Position numbers and translations under genes: made by a program. From Centrapalus pauciflorus (Eukaryota; Streptophyta; Magnoliopsida; Asterales; Asteraceae), in assembly GCA_020465985.1 (NCBI GenBank), contig JAANYP010002097.1, forward strand, positions 228,501 to 292,500: DNA of 64,000 nt, written 5' to 3'. Shown piece by piece: positions 45,066 through 55,889 of the stretch. The notes beneath the pieces were generated by a model, which saw only the letters and a program-made list of their open reading frames with translations, did not search any database and was not told the origin of the DNA. Every line of letters starts with the position of its first letter. Position 1 is the stretch's first letter.

Positions 45066-48000
45066 AACTCCACCTTGACTTTAGCTAAGTCAAATGTGAA
45101 TTCCAATTTTCCGACGTTCAGCACGTCTAAGCAACTTCTGAACTTCACTTCAGGAATTGTCTTCGTCAACATGTCTGCTGGATTATCATTCGTACCGATT
45201 TTCACGACTCTGATTCGCGACTCAGATCTGATGAAATGGTAACGAACATCAATATGCTTGGTACGATCATGATAGACTTGATCCTTCGCCAGACTAATAG
45301 CACTCATGCTATCACAGTGTATCAACGTCTTCTCTTGATCTACTCCCAGATCTCCAATTAGACCTTTCAGCCATATTGCCTCCTTGGCTGCTTCAGTTAG
45401 CGCCATATACTCTGCTTCAGTAGTGGATAAAGCTACTGAAGGTTGAAGTGTTGCCTTCCAGCTTATCACCGCATTACCGAGTGTAAACACATAACCCGTA
45501 AGCGATCTCCGTCTGTCTAGATCAGCAGCATAATCCGAGTCTGAGTACCCGATTACTTCAACATTTCGATCACCTCCGTAAATGAGACCAACATCCATTG
45601 TACCTCTGAGATAACGAAACACTCGTTTAACTGCCACCCAATGATCTTTCTTCGGATTACACATAAAGCGAGACACCACACTCACAGAGTATGCCAAATC
45701 TGGTCTCGTACAGACCATCAGATACATCAAACTTCCCACAGCCTGAGAGTAGGGAACGTTTGACATCTTATCATCATCACCCTCAACTCCATTAGACACC
45801 ACCAATGAAGGACGAAAACTTGACGACGACGGATTGTTCACTGGCTTTGCATCGTACATCCCAAATCTACGTAGTATCTTCTCTACATAAACTTGCTGCG
45901 ACAAGAACAACCGTTTGTTCTTTCGGTCTCGTAAGATATCAATCCCCAGAATCCTCCTAGCAGGACCTAGATCCTTCATCTCAAACTCGGTACTGAGAAG
46001 CTTCTTCATGCGTTGAACTTCTCTTATGTCTTTAGCAGCGATCAGCATATCATCTACATACACCAACAAGTAAAGCATGCTTCCATCTTTCAACTTCTGG
46101 TGATATACACAGCAGTCATAAGGACTTCGAACAAATCCATGACTCACCATAAAGCTATCAAACCGCTTGTACCACTGTCTTGGGGACTGTTTCAGGCCAT
46201 ACAACGATCTCTTCAACAAACATACCAAATTTTCTTTTCCTGGCTCCACATAACCTTCCGGCTGTGACATATAGATCTCTTCATCTAAATCACCATGTAG
46301 AAACGCCGTCTTCACATCTAGTTGTTCCAGCTCAAAGTCACCATGTGCGACTAGTGATAACAACACCCTAATTGACGTATGACGAACCACCGGGGAGAAA
46401 ATTTCATTGTAGTCGAGACCTTCCTTCTGACTATAACCCTTGGCTACCAGTCTGGCCTTGAATCTTACTTCTTCTGACTGTTCGACACTGACTTTCTTCT
46501 TGAAAATCCATTTGCAGCCAACAACCCTCCTACCATTCGGTAACTGAACAAGAACCCACGTCTTATTCTTGTGCAGAGATTCGATCTCTTCTGACATTGC
46601 ACCAGACCACCGATCTGCATCTTTAGACACAATTGCTTCCCGATAGGAATTAGGCTCGTTTGAGCTGTCCATATCTTCTGCAACCTGTAAAGCATAAGCG
46701 GCCATGTCTTCAAAACCATATCGAGTCGGCGGTTTTATCTGTCTTCTCGATCTCTCTTGAGCTAGCGAGCTACCGGCTCCACCTTCACGAGATAACCCCG
46801 AACTCGAACCCTGAACAGACAACGTCCCCAAGCCTGAATCTGTTAACGGTTCACTCCCGTATTCCACATCTTCTTCTCTGGACTCGCTCTTAACGTTCAC
46901 TTGGTTTTCTTCTTCATTCACAAACTCTACCCTGTTGTCACTGGAACCACGATCAGACACATCGTGCTCCTCCACCTTCTTGGTGACACTCTCCTTAGTA
47001 GAATACATCTTCTTCTCATCGAACGTAACATCACGGCTCAGTACAATTCTCTTCTCATCTGGAGACCAAACTCTGTAACCCTTAACACCATCTCCATACC
47101 CCATGAAAACACCTTTCTTGGCCCTCGGTTCCAATTTACCATCATTTACATGGTAATATGCCGGACACCCAAACACCCTGAGCTTTGAATAGTCCGCTGG
47201 TTTACCCGTCCAAATTTCAAACGGTGTTTTACAATCAATGGCGGTAGCAGGCGAACGGTTGATGAGATAACATGCCGTGTTTACTGCTTCGGCCCAATAA
47301 CTACGTGATAAACCCGCATTCAGCAACAAACACCTTGCTCGTTCCAGCAGTGTTCTGTTCATTCTTTCGGCTACCCCGTTTTGCTGAGGTGTATGCCGAA
47401 CTGTCTTGTGTCTTGCAATGCCGTTCTCCTCACAGAAATCATCAAACTCCCTTGAACAGAACTCCAACCCATTGTCTGTCCTAATCTTCTTGACTTTACG
47501 TTCTAACTGATTCTCCACCAGTGTCTTCCAACTCCTGAATTTTCCGAACGACTCACCCTTGTGCTTCATTATGAACACCCACGTCATTCGCGAAAAATCA
47601 TTAATGATTGAAAGAAAATATCGACCACCACCGAGTGACGGCACTCTGGATGGACCCCAACAGTCCATGTGAACGTAATCCAATGAAGCTTTAGTCTGAT
47701 GAACGGCCGTTGAAAAACTGACTTTCGTCTGTTTGCCAAGCACACAATTCTCACAAAAATCCAACTTCGTCACCTTATGTCCTTCAAGCAGATCTCTTGA
47801 GCTCAACAGCTCCAAGCCCTTTTGCCCTACATGGCCAAGCCTCATGTGCCACATCTTCGTCAACTCCGGATCTTCAGTCTGCGTTTGCGAAACAGCAGCG
47901 ATTCCATTCCTTAGTATCGTTTCACCCTTCAACACGTACAATGTAGCTTCTCGAACTCCTTTTATGACAACCAATGCTCCTTTGGATACCTTGAGTACTC

Positions 48001-49168
48001 CACCTTGACATGAGTACTTGTAACCTTTAGCATCGAGAGTACTAAGAGAAATCAAACTCTTTGACATTTCTGGAATGTGTCTAACATCGGTCAACTCTCG
48101 AATGACTCCATCATGCATGCGAATCTTGATCGACCCAATGCCAACCACCTTGCATGCAACATCGTTACCCATTAAAACACTTCCAGAACTCCGCTCTTCA
48201 TAAGTCGAGAACCACTCCTTGTACGGACACATGTGAAACGAACACCCCGAATCCAGAATCCACTCCTGTGAAGTTCCCACATGACAAGACGCCACCATAA
48301 GCACAAAATCTAATTCTGACTTTGTATCCTCCTTTGCAACGTTTGCATTAGAACTACTTGCTTGATTTTTCAGACAATCTCTTCTCCAATGGCCCTTTTG
48401 ACCACAAGTGTGACAAGTATCTTTGTTACCGGGTTTCCTTGTCCGTGACTTTGATCTTCCTCTCCTCTGCTTTCCTTTCTCTTTGCTTGATCGATCATTG
48501 TATCTATCACTTCTAACCACATTGAAACCCACCGATTGAGACTCCAGACTGTTCCCTGAGGCTTTATGACGGAGTTCACGCGAGTGAAGACCCGATCTCC
48601 CTTCTTCAAGTGTGATTGTATCCCTTCCGACAACCGACGAATTCACAAAATTCTCATAAGATGGCGGCAACGACACGAGTAAAATCAAAGCTGCGTCTTC
48701 GTCTTCGATTTTTACCTCCAGATTTTTAAGATCCATCAAGATCGAATTTAATTCATCTAAATGATCTTTAAGCGCCGAACCCTCCTTCATCTTCAATGAA
48801 AATAGTCGCTGTTTTAGAAGCAACTTATTCGTCAACGATTTCGTCATATACAGGGATTCCAACTTCTTCCATAAGCCCTCAGCTGTCTCTTCATCTGCGA
48901 CTTCATAAAGTACTTCATCGGAAAGTGACAACAAAAGCGTGGAATGCGCTTTTTCGTCCTGCAATATGAACTCGGCTTCCTCCATGTTTTCGGGTCGTCT
49001 ACCCGTTAACGGAGTCCAAATACTTTCCCTTTTCAGAAGTGCCCTCATCTTAAGTCGCCATAGACTGAAATTATTTTTGCCCGTAAACTTCTCAACCGCT
49101 ATCATAGGGGGTGCCATTGTTCGTACAATCAAGTTCGTGCAGCAAGTTCGAGAATCTCTTTGGTTCAA
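45011..49168 (-). CDS. Gag-Pol polyprotein of element E, apparently intact
   Basis: A single 1,385-codon frame; the likely start is the second Met (49117, MAPPMIAVEKF). Gag fills about 18-240, with a CX2CX4HX4C zinc knuckle at C252-C265. Protease motif WILDSGCS has its Asp at 306. The integrase zinc-binding residues are in H441-H446 and C472-C475, and the DD35E core is D502, D565 and E601. The RT has YVDD at 1037-1040 and LYGLKQSPRQWY near 989. RNase H follows with YSDSDYA near 1208, TEAEY near 1250 and HCDSMSA near 1284. All catalytic residues are present. The KGHWRRDC style and single-frame layout fit the Tork/TNT1 lineage. The product would self-cleave in particles and integrate new copies. 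The ORF ends inside the 3' LTR. Confidence 0.96.
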   Translation of the reverse strand: MNQRDSRTCCTNLIVRTMAPPMIAVEKFTGKNNFSLWRLKMRALLKRESIWTPLTGRRPENMEEAEFILQDEKAHSTLLLSLSDEVLYEVADEETAEGLWKKLESLYMTKSLTNKLLLKQRLFSLKMKEGSALKDHLDELNSILMDLKNLEVKIEDEDAALILLVSLPPSYENFVNSSVVGRDTITLEEGRSGLHSRELRHKASGNSLESQSVGFNVVRSDRYNDRSSKEKGKQRRGRSKSRTRKPGNKDTCHTCGQKGHWRRDCLKNQASSSNANVAKEDTKSELDFVLMVASCHVGTSQEWILDSGCSFHMCPYKEWFSTYEERSSGSVLMGNDVACKVVGIGSIKIRMHDGVIRELTDVRHIPEMSKSLISLSTLDAKGYKYSCQGGVLKVSKGALVVIKGVREATLYVLKGETILRNGIAAVSQTQTEDPELTKMWHMRLGHVGQKGLELLSSRDLLEGHKVTKLDFCENCVLGKQTKVSFSTAVHQTKASLDYVHMDCWGPSRVPSLGGGRYFLSIINDFSRMTWVFIMKHKGESFGKFRSWKTLVENQLERKVKKIRTDNGLEFCSREFDDFCEENGIARHKTVRHTPQQNGVAERMNRTLLERARCLLLNAGLSRSYWAEAVNTACYLINRSPATAIDCKTPFEIWTGKPADYSKLRVFGCPAYYHVNDGKLEPRAKKGVFMGYGDGVKGYRVWSPDEKRIVLSRDVTFDEKKMYSTKESVTKKVEEHDVSDRGSSDNRVEFVNEEENQVNVKSESREEDVEYGSEPLTDSGLGTLSVQGSSSGLSREGGAGSSLAQERSRRQIKPPTRYGFEDMAAYALQVAEDMDSSNEPNSYREAIVSKDADRWSGAMSEEIESLHKNKTWVLVQLPNGRRVVGCKWIFKKKVSVEQSEEVRFKARLVAKGYSQKEGLDYNEIFSPVVRHTSIRVLLSLVAHGDFELEQLDVKTAFLHGDLDEEIYMSQPEGYVEPGKENLVCLLKRSLYGLKQSPRQWYKRFDSFMVSHGFVRSPYDCCVYHQKLKDGSMLYLLVYVDDMLIAAKDIREVQRMKKLLSTEFEMKDLGPARRILGIDILRDRKNKRLFLSQQVYVEKILRRFGMYDAKPVNNPSSSSFRPSLVVSNGVEGDDDKMSNVPYSQAVGSLMYLMVCTRPDLAYSVSVVSRFMCNPKKDHWVAVKRVFRYLRGTMDVGLIYGGDRNVEVIGYSDSDYAADLDRRRSLTGYVFTLGNAVISWKATLQPSVALSTTEAEYMALTEAAKEAIWLKGLIGDLGVDQEKTLIHCDSMSAISLAKDQVYHDRTKHIDVRYHFIRSESRIRVVKIGTNDNPADMLTKTIPEVKFRSCLDVLNVGKLEFTFDLAKVKVEFVNNKGECDFSIVKGCRL

Positions 49169-50019
49169 GACTCCTATAAGTTCGACACTCCTTTAAGTTC
49201 GAAACTCCTTTTAACTTCGAGAGCACAACTAAGTTCGTGTGGGCTTCACAAATTCGAATGAGATGTCAAATTCGAATTGCATTAAATTCAAGGTGCCAAG
49301 TTCGAACCTCCTTAATTTCGAGGGTGCCAAGTTCGAAATCCAAATTAAATGCCAACAATTTCAAATTTTAAAAAAAAAGTCAGACTTCAATTTTGAAATG
49401 CCAAAATTCAAATTGCATTAATTCATGATGGCAAGTTCGAGAACCCCTTTTTGAGATTAACTATAAATTCGAAAAGGTCCAATATGTTCGAGCTCTTTAT
49501 AGGTTCGAGAACCCTATGCTAATTCGTAGTCCTCCTTATCTTCGTGTACTGGGTAGGTTCGAACAGCCCATAACTTCGAGAGCTGTGCCAAGTTCGAAGA
49601 AGAACAGCCTAGTTCAAGGAGCCTGTAACCGTTTCTTCTCCGGACGTCTTCTTCGTTGAACTTGATTTTCCGGCGAAAGAAAATTACAGAAAATCAAGAC
49701 CACCAAAAAAATCGACTTCTATCTCCTTCGATTTTCGTCTCCAACGTAGAACCCAAAAACAAGAACCGAGAAGAAACGTAATTCTTCAAGAAACTTTCGA
49801 TCACTACTTCACGTAGCAATGGCAGAAAAAAAAAGAACGCAACCCCTCTTCTACGAACCTTCGAACAACGACAACGAAAACCACACCTTCTACGTAAACC
49901 CACAAAATTGAAACGTTTTCCTACGAGTTCCGAAAAACTTCGAAACGAACTCAACAATGGCGGAACACACCTCCTACGTAAATCTCCAAGAACCGCAACC
50001 TTGGCTCGTGATACCACTT
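49169..50019 (-). other. Leader of element E, with a TTCGA array of about 17-bp period
   Basis: TTCG/TTCA words start at 49147, 49164, 49181, 49198, 49216, 49234, 49253, 49271 and 49288, mostly 17-19 bp apart, and continue less regularly (49301, 49317, 49332) to about 49640. The word is related in core (TTCGA) to the SIRE arrays but the period differs. From about 49690 to 50000 the sequence is ordinary and can be read as a chance frame. No other feature. Confidence 0.75.
50003..50016 (-). promoter_or_regulatory. Primer binding site of element E
   Basis: Element strand TGGTATCACGAGCC, i.e. the Met-tRNA PBS with one extra base, three bases from the 5' LTR. Confidence 0.85.
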
Positions 50020-50327
50020 TGTTGTGGTTAAACAATATAATCAATCAACAATAATGAGAAAGAAAGAAATCGAAATTGTCAAGAAATCAAAGAATTGATA
50101 CATGAAATTTGGAGAATAAATTCGAGAGGAAGAAGATAACATATTCGAGTGTGCTGTAATTGAGAATTGTGAAAAGTGAATTGAATTGTGAGAGTTGCTT
50201 TCCTACGTACATGTCCATGCATATATATACATTTTGAGATTTTTCTGTCTAACCCCTTTAACTATCAACTAGTTACAATCTACACCCTTTGACTATAGAA
50301 AAGTCACATTCTCCTTTATTATTGACA
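50020..50327 (-). repeat. 5' LTR of element E
   Basis: 308 bp, nearly identical to 44757-45065; flanked on the right by AAAAC (50328-50332). Confidence 0.96.
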
Positions 50328-50734
50328 AAAACATTGTGTCGAAGTAATGTGATCATGGCTTTGAACTAGTTAATGGTGACCTTAAAGTGATGGTCACCAG
50401 CATCGGGTATGAACTTTATGGTATGCCAGAGTTAGTGCAGGTAGATCAAACGAATGATGCATTTGTATTGCAATAGATAACCCAGTGGGTGCCATTTCAG
50501 AATTTCCATAATGACACGATGGCTAACTTTGATAACCAAATGGTCAAATCTGTGATTATTATCGGACAACAACAGAAAGTGTTTAGGTTTAAGCAAAAGA
50601 GTGTTAGTAACTGGGGTTGAGGGTCTTGGACCAGCTACAGATGTGGATTTTATAGGTTTATATGCTATGGTGTGATTGGATGAGGATTGAGAATTTGAGG
50701 AGTAGGAATTATTGGTGATATTATGGGAAGCCAT

Positions 50735-51171
50735 CTGTAACTTGTAAAAATAACAAACATGTTAGACACAACTAGTAAATACAAATGATTCCTTCAGATA
50801 AATAAAAACAACATTTTACTAAAAAAATTAGAAAAAATTTGTGTCACTTCGTTTACAACATCGGGATTCTAGACAAAAATATTAAAATAATTCTGTGACG
50901 ACTCCAAAGTCAACCATTAATAGACGAATGTTAATGAAAAACAGATTTTTTAAATTTTAACTTGTGAAATGTGAATTTTCTTTGAAAAAATTAATTTCCC
51001 ACACTTAAAAAATATTTTGGAAATGAATTTCGGATGATGAATGATGAATCTCGAATAAAATGTGTGAATCTCTAATAATTAAGCATGAAACTCGAGTGAC
51101 ATATGGTAAATCTCGAATGATGAAGTGCCAAACTCGAAGCATTAAGTATCAATCTCGAATGACTTATGATC
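50735..51171 (-). other. Spacer of element D: acceptor-like site and phased array, left part
   Basis: CTAAC and a T-rich run precede the aORF ATG, as in R, but the acceptor reads ACAAG (AG at 50741-50742). The array words start at 51070, 51091, 51112, 51133 and 51154, exactly 21 bp apart, up to the solo LTR. Confidence 0.75.
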
Positions 51172-53571
51172 TGTAACATCCGGCAGTAAACCAGGTTAGC
51201 GACTATGAGCTAATCAGTATTTACTAGCCAATTATAACCTAATCAGTGGTCATTAGAAATTAATCAAAGTGATTAACAAGGCTCATGAAGAAATTCAACT
51301 CAATTAGAATCAAATTCATCGGTGTGATGAATCGGGAAATCAATTAATCCGATCGATTTACGATATGAAGGATTAATTAAACTAAGTACATAATTAAATT
51401 ATGATTAGTGACACTAATCATACACTAATACAATTACTTAACATTAATTATGCAAGACTAAAACAATTCATAAAAACAATGCATCCAAAAGTATTTATGA
51501 ATTTACATAAAAAGGGAAATACAAGAATACTTTTATACAAAAAAATAAAAACCAAAATACATCATTTTTATACCATAAAAATCAGCCAACACAAAAGGGG
51601 AACACACTTTTGTGTCCCCTTAGACTTTCATTAAAAATATTGAAAAAGAATTCATCACTTTTTCTACTTTTCCAACATGTTGGTAAAGTGTTAAACACCA
51701 CCTTTTCTTTCATCATTTGCAAGACCAATTCTCTTCTATAAATAGAGGACTCATTTCTCATTTCATTCACACCTTGTAAGATCAAAATCCTCTCATCTTT
51801 TCTCTCAAAAAAATAGGCCAAGAGCAACCAAGAACACCGTAGTTGCATCTTTTTGTTTCTTCAAGTTCTTCAAGTGTTTCTTTGGTGCAACAAATCAAGA
51901 ACTCAACTCCCACTCATTTGCATTCTTTTAATACATCAAAGTAAGTAAAAACTACCTTATTACTTCTTTTATTTAAGTTGTTACAAGTCTTGCATAATGT
52001 ATATAATCACCAACAACAACAAGTTTCATTAAAACTCAAGTTTATAAATAACTAGTTTTGTTTTAAAGTTTGTTTCTTCAAATGTGTTTCATAAATATAC
52101 AAACACATAATGTAAGCTTAAATATTATGAAAAATAAGTTATATAAATGTATTTCATAACCATTTATACATGTGGTTTTTGAATAAACAACAAGAATCAA
52201 AAGTTGTTTCAAGTTTATGAAATCCGAATTTTCGGCAGAAATATTATGCCGACTTTGAAAAATCATAACTATTTCATAACTTAACGAAATGAGTTGATTC
52301 TTGTCTCAAAAGTTAGATCTATGTCTTAACTAAAAATCTGGAAGTTTTCTTAATTTATTTTGGAGTTTAAGACCCCCAGAAATTATTTGGGAAACCGAAA
52401 GTTTGACAGCTCAAAAATGGCCAACATAGGGTTTTCAACAAGCTTTTTCCCCAACCTAAACATCTCGAAAAATGGCCGTTCTTGACTTTAAAAATTCTTT
52501 GTATATAGTAGTTTAATGTCCAAGAAAACCAAAGCCTAAAACGTTTTGGCGCTTGGTCATAAACTACCTCAAAGTAGGCCGAAAAACATTTGAAAAGCTG
52601 GAAAATTATATATATATAAACTTGACGTTTAAGTGGGTTTTATTTATAAACTTGTAATGTTAGATGATTTAATAAATAAAAATCTATAAATATACATATT
52701 ATCATATATTAGAGACATTAAGTCCTAATTATCATTTAGGACTCGGTTAAACACATCCGGTTTCATCACCCATCAAACAACGCAAACTTGCATTTTTGCG
52801 TGTATTTTTCCATCACAAGCTCGGTGAGTCTTCATAGCCCCTATTTTCACTATCTATTGGGGTGGAAATATATGCACTGTTTTCATGTGGACATCAAAAC
52901 TGTTTATTTCTCATATGTATTACATGTTTGGTTCCATCAGCCCTCAAATCATGAACCGTTAATTCATTTTATTTGTAAGCGCGAATATATTGTGGATAGA
53001 TCTATCAGGAGTCATGTCCCCCATTCGGGTTAGTTTGGCTTGTTTAACAGCGGGTGCATATATATTCAACACACTGTATTACGTATGGGAATACTGCACA
53101 GGGCAAACTCTTTTAATTAAGCTTCGGTTGCATGATGGTTTATGTAATACATACACGGAATTTATGATTTATAAATTCAACTCTTCTGATAATGTCCATA
53201 CAACTGGTCTTTTCGCGTAAACCTATGAGCTCACCAACAATTTGTTGATGTATTTTAGCATGTATTTTCAGGTGATTAAGGCATGCGCATTTATCGGAAG
53301 CATTCCAAGGCTTCCGTTCATTTTGGAGTCGCATCATTTTCAAAGTCGGAGAATTATTTGCATCTTTCCTGATAAACTAAATTGTGTATTTAAATAATTG
53401 GTATTTTAAGAACTACTTACGCTGTATTTTGGTTATGTAAAACAATATTTATATTTGAAGTTAAATCAATGTATTTTTGAAAAACGTCCATATAGTGGTC
53501 GTTCGTTATGATTATGGTTACGCTTCCGCGACGTCACGCTTCATTGCCAACGGGGGTAACGGAGTGTAACA
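51172..53571 (+). mobile_element. 2,400-bp solo LTR, probably Ty3/gypsy
   Basis: It begins TGTAACATCC and ends GAGTGTAACA (TG...CA) and is flanked by TGATC at 51167-51171 and 53572-53576. There is no internal PBS, polypurine tract or coding region. The TGTAACA ends and the size resemble LTRs of plant gypsy elements, but this is by impression. A TATAAATAG box at 51737-51745 gives plus orientation. A solo LTR arises by recombination between the two LTRs of a full element. Confidence 0.88.
51737..51745 (+). promoter_or_regulatory. TATA box of the solo LTR
   Basis: TATAAATAG followed by GAGG, in a short pyrimidine-rich context; a standard plant core promoter element, about 570 bp into the LTR. 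Confidence 0.6.
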
Positions 53572-53576
53572 TGATC

Positions 53577-55019
53577 AATCTTGAATGATTTTTGATCAAA
53601 CTCGAATGATATTTGATGAATATCGAATGCTTCTTTGTGAAACTCGAGTACTTAGTCCTGAATCTCAAAGGAAAAGTATTTAAACTCAAATGAAATGTCA
53701 TCAAATTCGAATAGGACTTGATAATAGTCGAATGAAACATTATCAAACTCGAATCAAATTAAGTAAAATTCGAATATAACTTAGTTAAACTCAAATAGAA
53801 CTTAATAAAACTCGGGAAACACTAAGTAAAACTCGAATAATAACGGATAAAACTCAAATAACACTTAGTGAAACTCGGGTAATGCTTCAATCGAGTTTTA
53901 ACATGAAAAACTTTCCTAAGTCCTTAAACACACTATAAATTCAGAAAACACATTCACACACTTAAATCCAATATAAATGACATTTCTATGCTCGAAATAC
54001 TAAACTAAACAAAAAAAACCCTTTTACTGAAGTTGAGCTAAAAACATCAAAATTAAGCACATATCTCAAATTTACAGTAAACATAAAACTCGAAAGATCA
54101 GTCATTAAAACTCGAATTAAATCATGTACGTTGCATCATATGACTTGAAATTTAAAATCCATGTTTAATTTATCATTCACTGAAACAATCAATTTTAACT
54201 TTTAAACACACATGCAAGATTCCTGAAATTTCGTCTATCGAGATCATGAAGAACACACAGACACACATGCTCACAAATGAAAAAGAAAAACAAATAAACC
54301 CATAATAGGTTTAAAACAGTAAAAAGAAACACGAACTTACAAATTTGTATGAAAACAGTTTTTATCAAATCTTTGATATTTGCTATTCAACTTTGATAGA
54401 AACCGAGAGGAGAAAAGAGAATGGTGGTGCACTGTAGTCGAGGTTTGGAAAAAGTGATTTGAAATTTGAAGCTAAAATTTGAACCGTTTTGAAAAGTTGT
54501 ACCCGGCCCATTCTTATTCCCCCCCCCCCCCCCCCCCCGTTTCGTTTAAGCCCATTGAGCCCAATAAAACATAACACACATTTCAAAAAAAAAAAAGCAA
54601 AAAAAAACACATAAGTAATAAAAAATTGCACACATTATAAAAAAACTTACTATAAAAAATAACAAAGAAAAATAAAATAAAGAACAAATAAAAAAACTAA
54701 ATAAAATAAAAATTTCCCCCCATTGAAGTATGCAGATGTGCTCCCCCTCAAATTGATATCACTTGTAAAAGCTCCCCCTGCAATTTAGCACAATAAAACT
54801 ATCAGATAATCTATTCAAAGCAGATATTCAGATAAAATTTTCAGCTAGCTTCCCCTGCACACGACAATTCAAAATCAATTAAATCTCGTAAAAATCAGTA
54901 CTTTGAAAGTACAAGAGATTAACTTAAAATAAATCAAGTAAAAATTGAAAATTGCAAAATTATATATTGTAGCAACTGAATGTTTAAATCTAACGATTCA
55001 GCATACCTAATTTGTATAC
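53577..55019 (-). other. Spacer of element D, right part: phased array, C20 run, polypurine copies
   Basis: Array words continue at 53580, 53601, 53621, 53643, 53664, 53685 and 53706 to about 53885. Excising the solo LTR plus one TGATC puts 53580 exactly 21 bp after 51154. A run of 20 C lies at 54519-54538. Polypurine-tract-like TCCCCC tracts occur at about 54713, 54741, 54770 and 54850. No coding potential. Confidence 0.8.
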
Positions 55020-55889
55020 CAAAAAATTAAAACTTTTTTTCATCTAACTCTTTGGTAAACAAATCATCTAAGTAATATTCAGTATGAACAAAATACAATT
55101 CAACATTACCATTTTCTACGTGCTCTTTAATTAAATGATACCAGATGTCAATGTGCTTTGTCTTAGAGTGTTGCACAAGATTCGATGCTATTGCGATTGC
55201 CCTCTGAGAATCACAGTGTATTGGAATCTTGTTTGGTGTAAACCCGTAGTCTCTTAATTGGCTCTTCATGCACAACACTTGAGAGCAGCACGAAAATACA
55301 GTTACGTGTTCTGCTTCTGCGGTTGACAGTGAGAGACAATGCTATTTCTTGGATAACCAGCAGACAGTTTTATCACCAAGAAATTGACCTGCTCCTGATG
55401 TGCTCTTTCTGTCCATTTTATCACCTGCATGATCAACATCAGAGAAGACGGTTAATGTAAACGTAGATTCTTTAGGATACCATAACCCTCGTTTCTGGGT
55501 ACCCTTCAGATATCTAAGAATCCTCTTGGCAGCAACCAAAGGAGATTCTTTAGGATTCGTCTGATATTGAGCAAAAGCACATCCAGCAAACATAATATCT
55601 GGTCTACTCGCAGTTTAGTACATTAATGAACCAATTATGCCTCGATAATGAGTAACATCTACAGGTTTCCTCAAAATTTCCTCATCAAGTTTCGATTTCC
55701 AGGAGCCATGGGTGTTTTCATTGGGGTACTGGTGGTCATGATAAACTTTATCAACATGTCTTGAATGTATTTCGACTGATTGATGAAAATTCCATCACTC
55801 AGTTGTCTTACTTTCAACTCGAAGAAAAAAACTTATTTCACCCGTCATGCTTATTTCAAACCTTTGGGACATTAAAAAAGCTAAGATTT
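55020..55889 (-). pseudogene. RT end and RNase H of element D
   Basis: Blocks 55342-55593 and 55027-55278 carry RNase H motifs (FSDVDHAGD; HCDSQRA; HSKTKHIDIWYH). The frame between them is broken at the TAEAEY region. Further right, 55600-55889 holds the RT C-terminal region homologous to R, with stops (one replaces a Leu codon in the LMYLTA motif near 55617), ending around the LAFLMSQ motif. Catalytic RT and everything upstream are absent, replaced at 55890 by unrelated sequence. Clearly a dead, internally deleted copy. Confidence 0.82.

Larger units (their letters stand above)
44757..50327 (-). mobile_element. Element E: complete, young Tork/TNT1-type Ty1/copia retrotransposon
   Basis: 5,571 bp with LTRs 44757-45065 (3', 309 bp) and 50020-50327 (5', 308 bp), target duplications AAAAC at 44752-44756 and 50328-50332, PBS, leader, and one uninterrupted gag-pol ORF. 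The two LTRs differ at three bases and one single-base indel by eye (about 1%). At 1.3e-8 per site per year this suggests insertion under half a million years ago. It is the youngest dated element here and the best candidate for activity. Confidence 0.97.
40872..50734 (-). pseudogene. Extra ORF (aORF) of element D, split by a MITE and by element E
   Basis: ATG at 50734. The N-terminal block 50432-50734 (LKWHPLGYLLQYK region) ends near the E insertion at 50328 and resumes at 44756. Then come 44347-44694 and 43881-44447 (NRARKFVALQRFIQILIRGILRAN). A decayed coiled-coil and KRK region is cut by the MITE at 42483-43035. Downstream blocks are 42134-42352, 41816-42007, 41499-41849, 41299-41502 and the C-terminal 40872-41282 (HTKMVLMSIQDLQFGVE, ELNKYSDG). 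Same domain order as R and F but more diverged. Function unknown; wholly inactivated. Confidence 0.75.

Noticed and set aside
49694..50044. 116-aa minus-strand ORF in the leader of element E
   Set aside because: Overlaps the LTR and PBS, is low-complexity and Arg/Phe-rich, and matches no family I know.
53140..53343. Short ORFs in the solo LTR (51401-51634, 51582-51848, 52788-53220, 53140-53343)
   Set aside because: Short, on both strands, without domain signatures; the surrounding TG...CA ends and duplication identify LTR sequence.
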